Positions 25,015-35,318 of a stretch of DNA of 64,000 bases are shown one piece after another. Within the stretch, counting starts at the first letter, position 1, and each line of letters opens with the position of its first letter. Position numbers and translations under genes: made by a program. The notes below the pieces were generated by a model, which was not told where the DNA came from, made no database searches, and was given only the letters and a program-made list of their open reading frames with translations. Origin of the DNA: Candidatus Scybalocola faecavium (GTDB taxonomy: Bacteria; Bacillota; Clostridia; Lachnospirales; Lachnospiraceae); the NCBI GenBank assembly GCA_018713145.1, contig DVFP01000033.1, positions 1 through 64,000 of the forward strand, given 5' to 3'.

Positions 25015-28000
25015 ATGGATGAAGAAGGCAAATTGTCAAAGAACGGCATACCTGAGGGGGATTTAAAACAAACAAATAACGATGCTCCAGATGTTCTTGG
25101 AGAGGATAAAAAGTCAGAGTGGAAGGATAAAATTTCAGGACTGCTTATGGTTGGCCCGGCCCGTATATATATAAACCGCTATTTGGATGGGTTGAAACCG
25201 GGGGATGCATTTGCCATGTTTTTGATCCAGATGGATCAGTATGATCTCCTTGGTCAGATGGAGGACGATTGGGCCAGGGAAAGGGCTGTGGAGATTTCCG
25301 GACAGATACTTTCCGCCCTGTTTCGGGCCACGGATATTATCGCAAGAGTGGCGGAGGGGATCTTTCTCGTATTTTTGACCGGGAATCTTAATGAACAAAT
25401 AGCGATCCAAAAGGCAGAAATTATTTGTGAACATATGCAGTTTTCGGTGGGAACGAATCCTCCGGTGAATGTTACGTTTCATGTAGGGGCCTACGTGGTC
25501 TGCGGGAGAAAATTGTCTTATGAGGATTTATACAGGGAAACGCTGTCTGTACTTAATGAGGCAAAAAACAGGACGGATGGCACCAACTATTGTGTTTATG
25601 CGGATAGTCCGGAAAGTCTTTATCTTCCATCCGTGTATTTTGGGACTGCACAAGCAGTGACGCTCCATACGCTGCTGAAAAATATGGATGCAGGCGTATG
25701 TCTTTTGGAGGTTGGCCCTAAAATCTGCGTTACCTATGCAAGTCCGGGTTTTTATCAAATGATCCGGCTTAAGGAAAATGCTTACCATCTTCCGGTCGAT
25801 CTTGATCAGATCGGCCTTTTGCCGGAGGATCTGGGAATTTATGAGCAGATGCTGCGGGAAAAGGCAAAAGAGGGCGGAGCAGCGATCCATGTCCAGAGAA
25901 TCTCCGGGGATGGAAAACACTGGATCTGGCGAAGCGTCCGGACAGTGAAACTGGATCTGCCTGAGAGCAAATATCCGGTGATGCTGGAGGTATCTACAGA
26001 TATTACGGATATGATGGATAAGGAGAGGCAGCTTAAGGAGAGCAACGAGCGCCTTCAGGTGGCCTTTGATCAGACGCCCCACATCCTCTGGGAGGTGGAT
26101 GTTGAGAAGCGGGATTTTAATATTTATAATGTTAATAAACGATCCTGCGGCAGGGATACGGTGGTTCATGATTTCCCAGAGGGACTGATCGAGAATCATA
26201 TCATCCATCCGGATTCCGCGGAAAATTTTCAAAGATTTGGAGAAGCGCTCTTAAATGGCAGCGAAGGCGGAAGCGCAAATTTTATAATGAAGAACTGGAA
26301 GGGCAGCCGGTATGAATGGGTGTCTATGTCTTACCGGATGGTCTGCGACCCCTATGGTATACCGGTGAAAGCAATCGGCATACAGGAGCGGCTCCCTGAT
26401 GTGGCCGGTACAGTGGAAACTTTATTCCCCAGACGGCCTCTTCCTGAGATACTGCGCCATTATCTGCTGGCCCGGATACGGGCAGATCTGACAATGGACC
26501 GGATGGGTGAACTGTGGATCGACGGTATGGACCGGACACAGTGGGGCAATGAATTTTCCTTTTCTCAAATCGTGGAAAATCGTGGAAGCCGTTTGTTTCT
26601 TCGAGGCGAAGGCCGGGCTTTTGAAACCTATCTTAACCGAAACCGTCTGCTGGACCAGTATCAAAAAGGTGTACGGTGGTTTGCCCGGGATTACCGGAGA
26701 GTGGATTACGGCGGAAATATTCGCTGGACCCGCATGACCGTCAATCTCCAAAAGGATGTGCGTACCGGTCATATTTATATTTTTTCCACATTTATGGATG
26801 TGGATGAGCTTCATCAGTGGGAGAAGCTGATCTGCGGCAATATTGACTATAATCCGGCAGGGGGATTGTATCAGTTGTCTACGGCTCAGGAATTGATCCA
26901 AAAACTGATCGAAAAGTCCATAGGGACCGTGTGTACTCTTGTCATGATTTATATGGCGGAAAATGAGGAAGAACCGTCCCGGAAAGGGCAGACGCCCATG
27001 CAGGATACCCGTGAGTGTATTCGTGTGGCGTTATCCCTGGCTCTTGGAACGGATGTGATCATCGGTGATTATAATGCAGACCGGATCATTGCATTTTTTC
27101 CTAAAAGCGATTCCAGGTCCATGCTCAAGCGCAGGATCGAAGATGCCTTTGCCTATGTGAGGGCAACGATGAGCCGCTATCCTCACATGGAATCCATTCG
27201 TCTTGTGGCCGGGGCTTCCATGGAACGGATCGAGGATGCGGACTATGAAACCATGCTCATGCAGACAGGCTATTTGTGCAATATATGGAGAAATTCAGCT
27301 ATGGACACGATCGTGTTCCATGAGGAGGACGAAGATTGGGAGGAAGATGAGCTGTCAGATGAGATTTTGTCAGGCGATGGGCTGACGACGCCTTCCAGGG
27401 AAGTGTCCGGGGTAAAAGGCACAGGACGGCAGAAAACAGCATTTTTATGTGTAACTGCCATGCTTACAGCTAATTCTCTGGAAAGTTCTATGAAAAGTGT
27501 TTTAAGAACACTGGGACGTTATTATCGGTCGGACCGTGTTTACATATTATTATTATCCGATGACAGGGCGTCGGTATCCCTGTTTTATGAGTGGTCCGGA
27601 AAGGGGAAGAGCAGTATCCAGCAGACGGTGCTGGGATTAAAGCTGGAAAAGACCCCGGTGCTGGCAAAGTGCATGAAAAAGCAAATGCCTGTGACGGTGG
27701 AAAAGCCGACGGCAAATCCGGATGCAAAAGAAAAAGTGTGGCATTTTCTTACCTTTCCGCTGGTGTCCAAAGGAAGTATTTTCGGATTTTTGTGTGTGGA
27801 AAATGCCAGAAGACATTGTGATGATACAGGTCTGCTTCGGACCGTAGTTCCCTATATTTTAAAGGAGCCCCGGCGTTTTTGGGCAAAAACCCGTGCTCAG
27901 GAAACCACAGGCCCGGACTATTTAAGCCAGCTTCCCAATCTTCGGGATTATGAGCGGGCTGCTTACAGATTAAATTCAGATAACTACAGCGCTATGGGCG

Positions 28001-29157
28001 CCCTTGTTCTGGATGTTCCGGATTTTTCCTCTTTAAACAGTACCCGGGGTTTTGAATATGGCCGGTCGCTTCTGGCTTATATTGTGGAAACGATCGTCAA
28101 TATTTTTGGCCGTGATCACTTATACCGAATATGGGATGCAGAGTTTGCCGTACTTTTACCCAACACGATCCAGGATATTTTTAATGCCCGATGTATGCGT
28201 CTGCGGTCAAGGATACAAAAACGGTATCCGGGGCAGGTGCGTATGGGATATACCTGGTCTGAAGGGGTTTTCTCCGGGAAAAATCTTGTGCGGGAGGCCC
28301 GGTCTTTGATGAAGTGGGAAAATAGTTCTTCCGCACCTTCAGATGAGGAGATCTATAAGGGAAATAAGCTGTGGATCGATGAGAACCGTGTTGTTCCTAT
28401 TAAAAAGTACATCCCTTATTTTCAGCCAAAGATCGATATGAGGGACGGAAGCCTTGCAGGCGCTGAGGCGCTTGCCCGGGGAATTGATGAGGACGGGAAT
28501 ATTGTCATGCCGGACCGTTTTATAGAAACACTTGAGAAAAACGGCGGTATCCGGGAACTGGATTTTTATATGCTGGATAGTGTTTTCCGCCAGCTTAATG
28601 AATGGCAGGAGAAAGGATACTTTTTGCCTCGTATTTCAGTGAATATTTCCAGAAGGACTTTATTTAATCCTACGGCGCTGGCTTCCATTCTGGCGATCCA
28701 AAGCCGGTATCCGGATTCGCTGGCAGGAAAGGTTGACCTGGAGATCACTGAAACTGCCGGAAATATAGAAACGACCACTTTGGCTAATGTGGTGGATCGG
28801 TTCCGGACTTTTGGGATTGAGTTTGAACTGGATGATTTCGGCTCGCAATATGCCAATATTGCCATTTTCAGTAATATTAAGTTTAGTACCATTAAGCTGG
28901 ACCGGAGTCTGATCAATGAGGTTCCGGATAATGAAATCAGCAAGATGCTTGTGGAAAATATTTCCAATATATGTAAAAATTTTCATATGCTTTGCGTTGC
29001 GGAGGGTGTGGAGACCCGTTCTCAGGTAGATGCTCTGCTGGATGCAGGATGTATTTATGCTCAGGGATATTTTTATTCAAAGCCGGTGCCGTCATGGAAA
29101 TTTGAAGAAATGTATCTGCAGTGTCCGGATGCAAAGGGTGAGAAGGGAGGCCTTTGA
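25015..29157 (+). CDS. Large multi-domain cyclic-di-GMP phosphodiesterase (PAS, GAF, degenerate GGDEF, EAL)
   Basis: The 1380-residue cytoplasmic protein has a degenerate GGDEF-like segment (about 40-195), two or three PAS-like sensors (about 210-330, 345-465, 500-620), another degenerate cyclase-like segment (about 640-800), a GAF domain (about 808-955), and a GGDEF-fold domain whose signature is RIWDAEF. The C-terminal EAL domain (about 1132-1370) retains AEALAR, SVNIS, EITE, DDFGSQYAN, KLDRS, VAEGVET and QGYFYSKP, so phosphodiesterase activity is expected and cyclase activity is not. No membrane segment is seen. ATG 25015 has an AAGAAGG site; an upstream GTG (24871) is possible. It is coupled to the CheB-CheR gene that follows. 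Confidence 0.85.
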   Translation: MDEEGKLSKNGIPEGDLKQTNNDAPDVLGEDKKSEWKDKISGLLMVGPARIYINRYLDGLKPGDAFAMFLIQMDQYDLLGQMEDDWARERAVEISGQILSALFRATDIIARVAEGIFLVFLTGNLNEQIAIQKAEIICEHMQFSVGTNPPVNVTFHVGAYVVCGRKLSYEDLYRETLSVLNEAKNRTDGTNYCVYADSPESLYLPSVYFGTAQAVTLHTLLKNMDAGVCLLEVGPKICVTYASPGFYQMIRLKENAYHLPVDLDQIGLLPEDLGIYEQMLREKAKEGGAAIHVQRISGDGKHWIWRSVRTVKLDLPESKYPVMLEVSTDITDMMDKERQLKESNERLQVAFDQTPHILWEVDVEKRDFNIYNVNKRSCGRDTVVHDFPEGLIENHIIHPDSAENFQRFGEALLNGSEGGSANFIMKNWKGSRYEWVSMSYRMVCDPYGIPVKAIGIQERLPDVAGTVETLFPRRPLPEILRHYLLARIRADLTMDRMGELWIDGMDRTQWGNEFSFSQIVENRGSRLFLRGEGRAFETYLNRNRLLDQYQKGVRWFARDYRRVDYGGNIRWTRMTVNLQKDVRTGHIYIFSTFMDVDELHQWEKLICGNIDYNPAGGLYQLSTAQELIQKLIEKSIGTVCTLVMIYMAENEEEPSRKGQTPMQDTRECIRVALSLALGTDVIIGDYNADRIIAFFPKSDSRSMLKRRIEDAFAYVRATMSRYPHMESIRLVAGASMERIEDADYETMLMQTGYLCNIWRNSAMDTIVFHEEDEDWEEDELSDEILSGDGLTTPSREVSGVKGTGRQKTAFLCVTAMLTANSLESSMKSVLRTLGRYYRSDRVYILLLSDDRASVSLFYEWSGKGKSSIQQTVLGLKLEKTPVLAKCMKKQMPVTVEKPTANPDAKEKVWHFLTFPLVSKGSIFGFLCVENARRHCDDTGLLRTVVPYILKEPRRFWAKTRAQETTGPDYLSQLPNLRDYERAAYRLNSDNYSAMGALVLDVPDFSSLNSTRGFEYGRSLLAYIVETIVNIFGRDHLYRIWDAEFAVLLPNTIQDIFNARCMRLRSRIQKRYPGQVRMGYTWSEGVFSGKNLVREARSLMKWENSSSAPSDEEIYKGNKLWIDENRVVPIKKYIPYFQPKIDMRDGSLAGAEALARGIDEDGNIVMPDRFIETLEKNGGIRELDFYMLDSVFRQLNEWQEKGYFLPRISVNISRRTLFNPTALASILAIQSRYPDSLAGKVDLEITETAGNIETTTLANVVDRFRTFGIEFELDDFGSQYANIAIFSNIKFSTIKLDRSLINEVPDNEISKMLVENISNICKNFHMLCVAEGVETRSQVDALLDAGCIYAQGYFYSKPVPSWKFEEMYLQCPDAKGEKGGL

Positions 29158-29159
29158 AG

Positions 29160-31733
29160 ATGACAAAGGAAAGTACGGCAGATGAGATGAACAAAAATAC
29201 GGCGGATAAAATAAAAATATCACCACAAGATCCAGGCAGTACAGAGGCAAAGGTGCCGCTTATTATCGGCATCGGCGCCTCCGCGGGGGGACTTGAAGCC
29301 CTGCAGCAGTTTTTTAAAAATATGCCCGGAAACAGTGGGCTGAGTTTTGTTGTTATACAGCATTTATCTCCGGATTATAAAAGTCTTATGGCGGATATTT
29401 TGGGAAAGCATACAGAGATGATGGTAGTCCAGGCAGAAAATGCCATGAAAGTCATGGCGGATACAGTGTATCTGATTCCGCCGAAGCATAATATGACTTT
29501 GGATAAGGGACGGCTCATGCTGGAAGAATTTGTGCCCGGACGGTTAAATCACCCTATTGATGTATTTTTTACGTCTCTTGCTCAGGAGCAGAAAGAGAAA
29601 GCCATTGCAGTCATTATGTCCGGCACCGGGTCCGATGGAACCAGCGGAATTAAAATGATCAAGGAAAACGGAGGACTGGTTATTGTCCAGGATCCGGAAA
29701 CGGCCAAGTTTGACGGGATGCCCAGAAGCGCCATTAATACCGGGCTGGCAGATTTTATTCTTTCACCGGAAGCCACCGTGGATGAAATACTGAACTTTTC
29801 CAATAATCCTACGATCATAAAGCTTCATGAAAAGGAGATGCTTTTCTCAGACGAAGAAACTTTTACTCAGATTTATACTATATTAAAAAAGGCCAGCGGC
29901 ATCGACTTTACCAACTATAAGCGGACAACGGTCCTGCGCAGGATCGAACGGCGCATGGTAGTGACCCACAGCTCCAGCCTGGCGGATTATGTGCGGCTTT
30001 TGGGGGCCAATACGGACGAGAGCAATACTTTGGCTAAGGAGATCCTTATAGGTGTTACCAGTTTTTTCAGAGATCCTGCATTTTTTGAAAAGCTGAAGCA
30101 GAACGTGGTCCTGCCCATTGTAAGCCGTACGCCTCAAAATGAGTCTATTCGTGTGTGGAGCGCCGGATGCTCTACCGGTGAGGAGGCTTATTCTCTGGCA
30201 ATCCTTTTTCATGAGGTTATGGAGGAGCAGAATCTTCAACGGGATGTTAAGATTTTTGCCACCGATGTGGATACCCGGGCCATTGAACAGGCCGGCAAGG
30301 GGATTTTTACGGAAAGCATCCTGGATGATGTGTCCCCGGAACGGCTGGCCCGATATTTTACAAAGAAAAATGATCAGTACGCGATTTCCAAGGAAATCCG
30401 GCGCATGATTATTTTTGCGCCTCATAATATGCTTTCGGATCCGCCTTTTGGCAAGCTGGATCTGATCAGCTGCCGAAATGTGATGATTTATTTTCAGCCG
30501 GTGCTCCAGCGGACGCTGTTTGCGATTTTTCATTCTGCCTTAAAGCGGAACGGTTATCTTTTCCTTGGAAAAAGCGAGACTGCAGGAGAGTTTAGCAATG
30601 TATTCCGTCCGGTGTGCAGTGTTGAGAAGATTTATATACATAAGGGAGAGGGAAAAGTGGATGAGTTTACGCCTCCGGCGTTTAACATTCCTAATATCCA
30701 TACAGTCATGCCCCGGACAAGTCCGTCTGCAGACCGGGAAAGCTCAGACTATGCCCTGGAAAACAGCTACCTTCAATTTTTGGAACGGTTCCTCCCGGCG
30801 TCAGTAGTTTTAAATGAGTCCAATAATATTATCCACTTTTTCGGAAATTACCAGGAATATATGTCTATTGCTCCGGGAAAAGCTTCCTTTAATTTCTTTG
30901 TTATGATCAATAAGGATTTAAGCCTGGCTGCTTCCACCGCACTAAATCGGTGCCGGTCAGAGCATACGGCAGTGACTTATACGGGAATTGCGGCAGACTG
31001 TGCCTCAGGGAGAAAAATGGTAAACCTGACAGTGGCCCCTGTCCCCGGAAAAGGTAAAACGGAGACTGGCCTGGTGGCTGTACTTTTTGTTGAAAATAAG
31101 AACATGGAAATTGACGGGATTACTGAAAAATATGATGTGGACAGCACTGCGGCCCGAAGGATTGCCGACTTGGAGCAGGAGCTCCATGAATCCAAAAACG
31201 ACCTGAAGGCTACCATTGGAGAGCTTGAAACTGTGAACGAAGAACTTCAGGCAGCGAATGAGGAACTGCTGACTGCCAATGAGGAGCTGCAAAGTTCGAA
31301 TGAAGAGCTTCAGTCGGTGAATGAAGAGCTTTATACGGTAAATACCGAATATCAGCAAAAGCTGGATGAGCTGACGATGCTTACCAATGACCTTTCCAAC
31401 TTCCTGTCCTCTACGATGATCGGTATTTTGTTTGTGGACAGTAATTTAAATATACGCAAGTTTACGGAATATGTAGGGCGGGAATTTCAGTTAATGGATC
31501 ATGATGTGGGCCGGTCCCTCCAGATTTTTGCCCATAGCTTTCCCAGTGAAGATATTATCGGGGATGCGGGAGAGGTCCTTAAAAATCTTACCCCTATTGA
31601 CCGGGAGGTCACGGCGATGAACGGACGGTATTACACGCTGCGCATCGCGCCCTACCGGACTACGGAAAACAGTATCCGGGGATTGGTCATTACTATTATT
31701 GATAGTTTGGGGGATAAAAAATCTCAGTCATAA
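29160..31733 (+). CDS. CheB-CheR-PAS fusion protein
   Basis: The 857-residue protein starts with a CheB methylesterase domain (about 32-215): IGIGASAGGLEALQQFF, IQHLSPDYKS and MSGTGSDGTSG supply the Ser-His-Asp catalytic residues. A CheR methyltransferase follows (about 240-480), with SFFRDP, SAGCSTGEEAYSLA and CRNVMIYF. A coiled coil of repeated (T/S)xNEELQ units (about 655-730) and a C-terminal PAS domain complete it. It lacks the histidine kinase found in some relatives, and no receptor or CheA gene is near. GGGAGG lies 9 bp before ATG 29160; a TTG at 29154 would overlap the upstream stop. Coupling to an EAL protein suggests a joint sensory role. Confidence 0.9.
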   Translation: MTKESTADEMNKNTADKIKISPQDPGSTEAKVPLIIGIGASAGGLEALQQFFKNMPGNSGLSFVVIQHLSPDYKSLMADILGKHTEMMVVQAENAMKVMADTVYLIPPKHNMTLDKGRLMLEEFVPGRLNHPIDVFFTSLAQEQKEKAIAVIMSGTGSDGTSGIKMIKENGGLVIVQDPETAKFDGMPRSAINTGLADFILSPEATVDEILNFSNNPTIIKLHEKEMLFSDEETFTQIYTILKKASGIDFTNYKRTTVLRRIERRMVVTHSSSLADYVRLLGANTDESNTLAKEILIGVTSFFRDPAFFEKLKQNVVLPIVSRTPQNESIRVWSAGCSTGEEAYSLAILFHEVMEEQNLQRDVKIFATDVDTRAIEQAGKGIFTESILDDVSPERLARYFTKKNDQYAISKEIRRMIIFAPHNMLSDPPFGKLDLISCRNVMIYFQPVLQRTLFAIFHSALKRNGYLFLGKSETAGEFSNVFRPVCSVEKIYIHKGEGKVDEFTPPAFNIPNIHTVMPRTSPSADRESSDYALENSYLQFLERFLPASVVLNESNNIIHFFGNYQEYMSIAPGKASFNFFVMINKDLSLAASTALNRCRSEHTAVTYTGIAADCASGRKMVNLTVAPVPGKGKTETGLVAVLFVENKNMEIDGITEKYDVDSTAARRIADLEQELHESKNDLKATIGELETVNEELQAANEELLTANEELQSSNEELQSVNEELYTVNTEYQQKLDELTMLTNDLSNFLSSTMIGILFVDSNLNIRKFTEYVGREFQLMDHDVGRSLQIFAHSFPSEDIIGDAGEVLKNLTPIDREVTAMNGRYYTLRIAPYRTTENSIRGLVITIIDSLGDKKSQS

Positions 31734-31739
31734 CGTTGT

Positions 31740-31786
31740 TTATAAAAGCCGGAGGCCTGGTGAAAGGGCAGCCGGCTTTTATAATG
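31740..31786 (+). terminator. Terminator after the CheB-CheR gene
   Basis: ATAAAAGCCGG pairs with CCGGCTTTTAT around a 19-nt loop. Confidence 0.8.
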
Positions 31787-31836
31787 ATAAAAAATCCAAT
31801 AATTTTGTGAAAAGTATGAAAAAAATATAAAATTCA

Positions 31837-31864
31837 TTGATTTTGCCCTGTATCGTGGTAAAAT
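31837..31864 (+). promoter_or_regulatory. Promoter of the DnaK paralogue
   Basis: TTGATT (31837-31842) and TAAAAT (31859-31864) are 16 bp apart, about 70 bp before the ATG. No CIRCE-type HrcA operator is seen near it. Confidence 0.65.
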
Positions 31865-31934
31865 TTTAAGAAAGCCAGTCTCAAATCAGAGACAGATATA
31901 AATGATGGCATGAGTTAAAGGAGATTTTTACAGT

Positions 31935-33689
31935 ATGAGCAAAGTCATTGGAATTGATCTGGGAACTACGAACAGTTGTGTTTCCGTTGTGGAAAATAAT
32001 GAACCGGTAATCATCCCCAGTTCCTCCGGGGCTATGACCACCCCCAGCGTGGTGGCTTTTACGAAAAAAGGGGAGCGCCTTGTAGGGGAAAGCGCCAGAC
32101 GGCAGGCAGTCACTAACCCGGACCGAACGATTGCTTCAGTGAAGCGCCATATGGGAACGGATTGGCATATGCGCATTGACGGTACGGATTATAAGCCGCA
32201 GACGATCAGCGCTATGATCCTGATGCAGCTGAAAAAAGATGCGGAGGATTTTCTGGGAGAACCGGTAAGTGAGGCCGTGATCACAGTCCCGGCTTATTTT
32301 AATGACGTTCAGCGCCAGGCAACAAAAGATGCCGGAAGGATCGCCGGGCTGAACGTGCGCCGTATTATTAACGAGCCTACCAGCGCTGCTCTGTCCTACG
32401 GTTTAAATCATGGAGAGGATCAGAAGGTCATGGTCTATGATCTGGGCGGAGGCACCTTTGATGTATCCATTATTGAAATCGGTGACGGGGTCATTGAAGT
32501 GCTGTCAACCTCCGGAGATAATCATCTGGGAGGCGATGACTTTGATGAGCGGATCGTATCCTGGCTGGTATCAGAGTTTAAGCGGGAGCATCATACGGAT
32601 CTGTCCCGGGATTTTGCGGCGATGCAGCGGATTCGGGACGGAGCGGAGCAGGCAAAAAAGGAGCTGTCTGCTGCAGACAGCACCCAGATCATGCTCCCCT
32701 ATCTGACTCAGATCAAAGGTGAGCCGGTCCATATGGATGTTACCCTGACCCGTGCTCAGTTTGAAAGTCTTGTTCAGGATCTTATTGATAGAACTGCCGG
32801 ACCGGTGCGAAACGCTCTTTCAGATGCCGGCATCTCACCGGCTCAGCTTGGCCGTGTGCTTTTAGTGGGCGGCTCTACCCGTATCCCCGCAGTTCAGCGC
32901 AAGGTCCGGGAACTGACCGGCAAGGAGCCGTCTCAGAATATTAATCCTGACGAGTGCGTTGCCAAAGGAGCGGCCATTCTCGGGAGCACTCTGGCCGGGA
33001 CGGGCCTGGTGGCTGCAGGTACGGGAAAGAATCTTCTTTTGCTGGATGTGACGCCTCTCAGCCTTTCCATTGAGACGGTAGGCGGTGTAGCGACGCGGCT
33101 GATCGAGCGCAATTCCACTTTGCCGGTGCGTTATTCCAGAATCTTTTCCACAGCGGCTCCTTATCAGACATCTGTGGATATTCATGTGCTTCAGGGGGAG
33201 CGGCCAATGGCCAGAGATAATAAGACCATTGGAAAATTTAAGCTTAAAGGCATTAAGCCGGCACCGGCCGGGGTCCCTCAGATCGAAGTGACTTTTGATA
33301 TTGATGCCAATGGTATTTTAAAGGTTTCCGCGAAAGATCTGGATACAGGGAAGCAGCAGTCCATTACGATTACCGCAGATGACCGTATGTCCGAGGCGGA
33401 GATTGAGCAGGCGATCCGGGATGCGAGAAATTATGCAGGTCAGGATGAGATCCGGGTGAAGGCTGTGGATCTGTTAGGGGAGGCTCAAAGGCTTTTAAAC
33501 CAGTCAGACCAGGAAGTTAATGCCAGAGGAAAGCAGCTGGATAAGAGTTTGAAAAAGCAGATCAAAAGCGATACCACCCACCTGAGGAAGCTGGTGGCCA
33601 AGTGCCGCCTGGAAAAGGTGGATGAGGCTCAGATGAGTGAGATCCGGGCCGCCAAGGAACAGTTAGAGCGGACGCTGTCCCAGCTTTAA
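31935..33689 (+). CDS. Hsp70/DnaK-family chaperone, second-type paralogue
   Basis: The 584-residue product is a full ATPase domain ([59 protein letters not shown]) plus substrate-binding domain ([27 protein letters not shown]). The lid is short and it ends at a Leu, without the Gly-rich acidic tail of housekeeping DnaK (about 610-640 residues). grpE and dnaJ are not adjacent and no heat-shock operator is seen, so this is probably an additional Hsp70 with a dedicated role. AAGGAG lies upstream of ATG 31935. Confidence 0.88.
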   Translation: MSKVIGIDLGTTNSCVSVVENNEPVIIPSSSGAMTTPSVVAFTKKGERLVGESARRQAVTNPDRTIASVKRHMGTDWHMRIDGTDYKPQTISAMILMQLKKDAEDFLGEPVSEAVITVPAYFNDVQRQATKDAGRIAGLNVRRIINEPTSAALSYGLNHGEDQKVMVYDLGGGTFDVSIIEIGDGVIEVLSTSGDNHLGGDDFDERIVSWLVSEFKREHHTDLSRDFAAMQRIRDGAEQAKKELSAADSTQIMLPYLTQIKGEPVHMDVTLTRAQFESLVQDLIDRTAGPVRNALSDAGISPAQLGRVLLVGGSTRIPAVQRKVRELTGKEPSQNINPDECVAKGAAILGSTLAGTGLVAAGTGKNLLLLDVTPLSLSIETVGGVATRLIERNSTLPVRYSRIFSTAAPYQTSVDIHVLQGERPMARDNKTIGKFKLKGIKPAPAGVPQIEVTFDIDANGILKVSAKDLDTGKQQSITITADDRMSEAEIEQAIRDARNYAGQDEIRVKAVDLLGEAQRLLNQSDQEVNARGKQLDKSLKKQIKSDTTHLRKLVAKCRLEKVDEAQMSEIRAAKEQLERTLSQL

Positions 33690-33712
33690 GGAAGGGCAGG
33701 AAAAGGATCGCA

Positions 33713-33832
33713 ATGAAGAAAATATTTTATAACGGTCAGGTTTATTCCGGAGCTTTCCCACCTGCCGGGATTAAAAATGTCCCGGTCCATTCGACCTGGG
33801 CATGCGGCCGCTGCGTATATGAAAAAATATAA
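33713..33832 (+). pseudogene. Relic: N-terminal fragment of an amidohydrolase-like gene
   Basis: A 39-codon frame with a GGAAAAGGA ribosome binding site reads MKKIFYNGQVYSGAF and then degenerates to a stop. Its start resembles that of YtcJ-like amidohydrolases such as the one at 41222 (HIFYNGKVHTMDD). The rest of the gene is absent before the next promoter at 33877. It may still be translated as a short peptide, but a deletion remnant is the simpler reading. Confidence 0.4.
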
Positions 33833-33876
33833 CTTATTGCCTGTATGGCTGCTTTTTATTTGTCGTTACCTTTTTC

Positions 33877-33905
33877 TTGACAACCTGAAAAAATAGGAGT
33901 AAATA
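33877..33905 (+). promoter_or_regulatory. Promoter of the cyclopropane synthase gene
   Basis: A perfect TTGACA (33877-33882) and TAAATA (33900-33905) are 17 bp apart, 48 bp before the start codon. Confidence 0.75.
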
Positions 33906-33952
33906 ATAAAGTGTGTTTGGCACAAGATTTTTAAAGACCGGAGGTAAAACTT

Positions 33953-35125
33953 ATGTTAAAGGCACTTGAAGAAAAGGGTATGATCAAGTTTTTAAGCAAG
34001 TTTGATGATTACCCTTTCCGTATAAGATTTGAAGGCAAGGAATATCTTGTAGGTGAAGGAGAACCTACATTTACTGTGGATTTTAAAAAGGCAATCCCGG
34101 TTTCCGATCTGCTGACCAGCACCTCCATCGCTTTAGGTGAGGCCTATATGAACGGAGATCTGGAAATCGAAGGGGATCTGTACCAGGCCCTGGATCACTT
34201 CCTTGGACAGATGGGCAAGTTTTCTACAGATTCAGTGGCACTAAAGAAGCTGATCCATACATCCACATCCAAAAAGAACCAGGCCAAGGAGGTTACCAGC
34301 CATTACGATATTGGAAACGACTTTTATAAACTGTGGCTGGATGAAACCTTAAGCTATTCCTGTGCTTACTTTAAAAACGAAAATGATACTTTATACCAGG
34401 CTCAGGTAAATAAGGTGGATTATATTTTGCAGAAGCTTTATTTAAAGGAAGGTATGACTCTCCTGGATATTGGCTGCGGCTGGGGCTTCCTTCTTATTGA
34501 AGCTGCGAAAAAATATAAGATCAAAGGGACAGGTATTACCTTAAGCCATGAGCAGTATGAAGAATTTCAGCGCAGGATCAAGGCAGAAGGACTGGAAGAT
34601 TATCTGACCGTAGAGCTGATGGATTATCGTGATCTGGCAAATTCCGGAAAAACTTTTGACCGTGTTGTAAGTGTTGGTATGGTTGAGCATGTAGGACGGG
34701 ACAATTACCAGTTATTTATGGACTGTGTCAGCAAAGTCTTAAAAGACGGCGGCGTGTTCCTTCTTCATTTTATCAGCGCCCTGAAGGAGCATCCTGGAGA
34801 TGCATGGATCAAAAAGTATATTTTCCCAGGCGGTATGATCCCCAGCTTAAGAGAAATGTTAAGCTGTGCGGCAGAGGATAATTTCCACACCCTGGATGTG
34901 GAAAATCTGAGACTTCATTATAATCGTACACTTCTTTGCTGGGAAAAGAATTATAAAGAGCATATTGAAGAAGCCCGCAAGATGTTTGATGAGCGGTTCC
35001 TGCGTATGTGGGATCTGTATCTGTCAGCCTGTGCAGCAACATTCCACAACGGCATTATCGATCTTCATCAGATCCTGATGACAAAAGGCATTAATAACGA
35101 CCTGCCTATGGTACGCTGGTATTAA
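33953..35125 (+). CDS. cfa: Cyclopropane-fatty-acyl-phospholipid synthase
   Basis: The enzyme transfers a methylene group from S-adenosylmethionine to cis double bonds of membrane phospholipid acyl chains, hardening membranes to acid and stress. The 390-residue product has an N-terminal sterol-carrier-like domain, then EVTSHYDIGNDFYKLWLDET, the SAM-binding LDIGCGWGFLLIEAAKKY (about 170), GITLSHEQYEEFQRRI and VSVGMVEHVGRDNY. Length and motifs match the family. GGAGG lies 9 bp before the ATG. It is monocistronic, with its own promoter and terminator. Confidence 0.95.
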   Translation: MLKALEEKGMIKFLSKFDDYPFRIRFEGKEYLVGEGEPTFTVDFKKAIPVSDLLTSTSIALGEAYMNGDLEIEGDLYQALDHFLGQMGKFSTDSVALKKLIHTSTSKKNQAKEVTSHYDIGNDFYKLWLDETLSYSCAYFKNENDTLYQAQVNKVDYILQKLYLKEGMTLLDIGCGWGFLLIEAAKKYKIKGTGITLSHEQYEEFQRRIKAEGLEDYLTVELMDYRDLANSGKTFDRVVSVGMVEHVGRDNYQLFMDCVSKVLKDGGVFLLHFISALKEHPGDAWIKKYIFPGGMIPSLREMLSCAAEDNFHTLDVENLRLHYNRTLLCWEKNYKEHIEEARKMFDERFLRMWDLYLSACAATFHNGIIDLHQILMTKGINNDLPMVRWY

Positions 35126-35138
35126 TTAAAAATCATAT

Positions 35139-35189
35139 CCTGTGTTTTGGGACATTTTTTGAATATGTCCCAAGATACAGGTTTTTTTA
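35139..35189 (+). terminator. Terminator after cfa
   Basis: CCTGTGTTTTGGGACAT pairs with ATGTCCCAAGATACAGG, with small internal mismatches, followed by seven T. Confidence 0.88.
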
Positions 35190-35243
35190 TTTCAAATCAA
35201 AGCATTTTTATGGGACAAAACAAGGCTTTTTTGCAGGATTTAC

Positions 35244-35272
35244 TTGACACTCCTGCAAATTGAGTATATATT
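35244..35272 (+). promoter_or_regulatory. Promoter of the peptide ABC transporter operon
   Basis: TTGACA (35244-35249) and TATATT (35267-35272) are exactly 17 bp apart, about 45 bp before the first gene. Confidence 0.85.
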
Positions 35273-35318
35273 TTAAGAAAAAATAGACTGCATTATGCTA
35301 AAGCGAGGAGGTTTTTCT

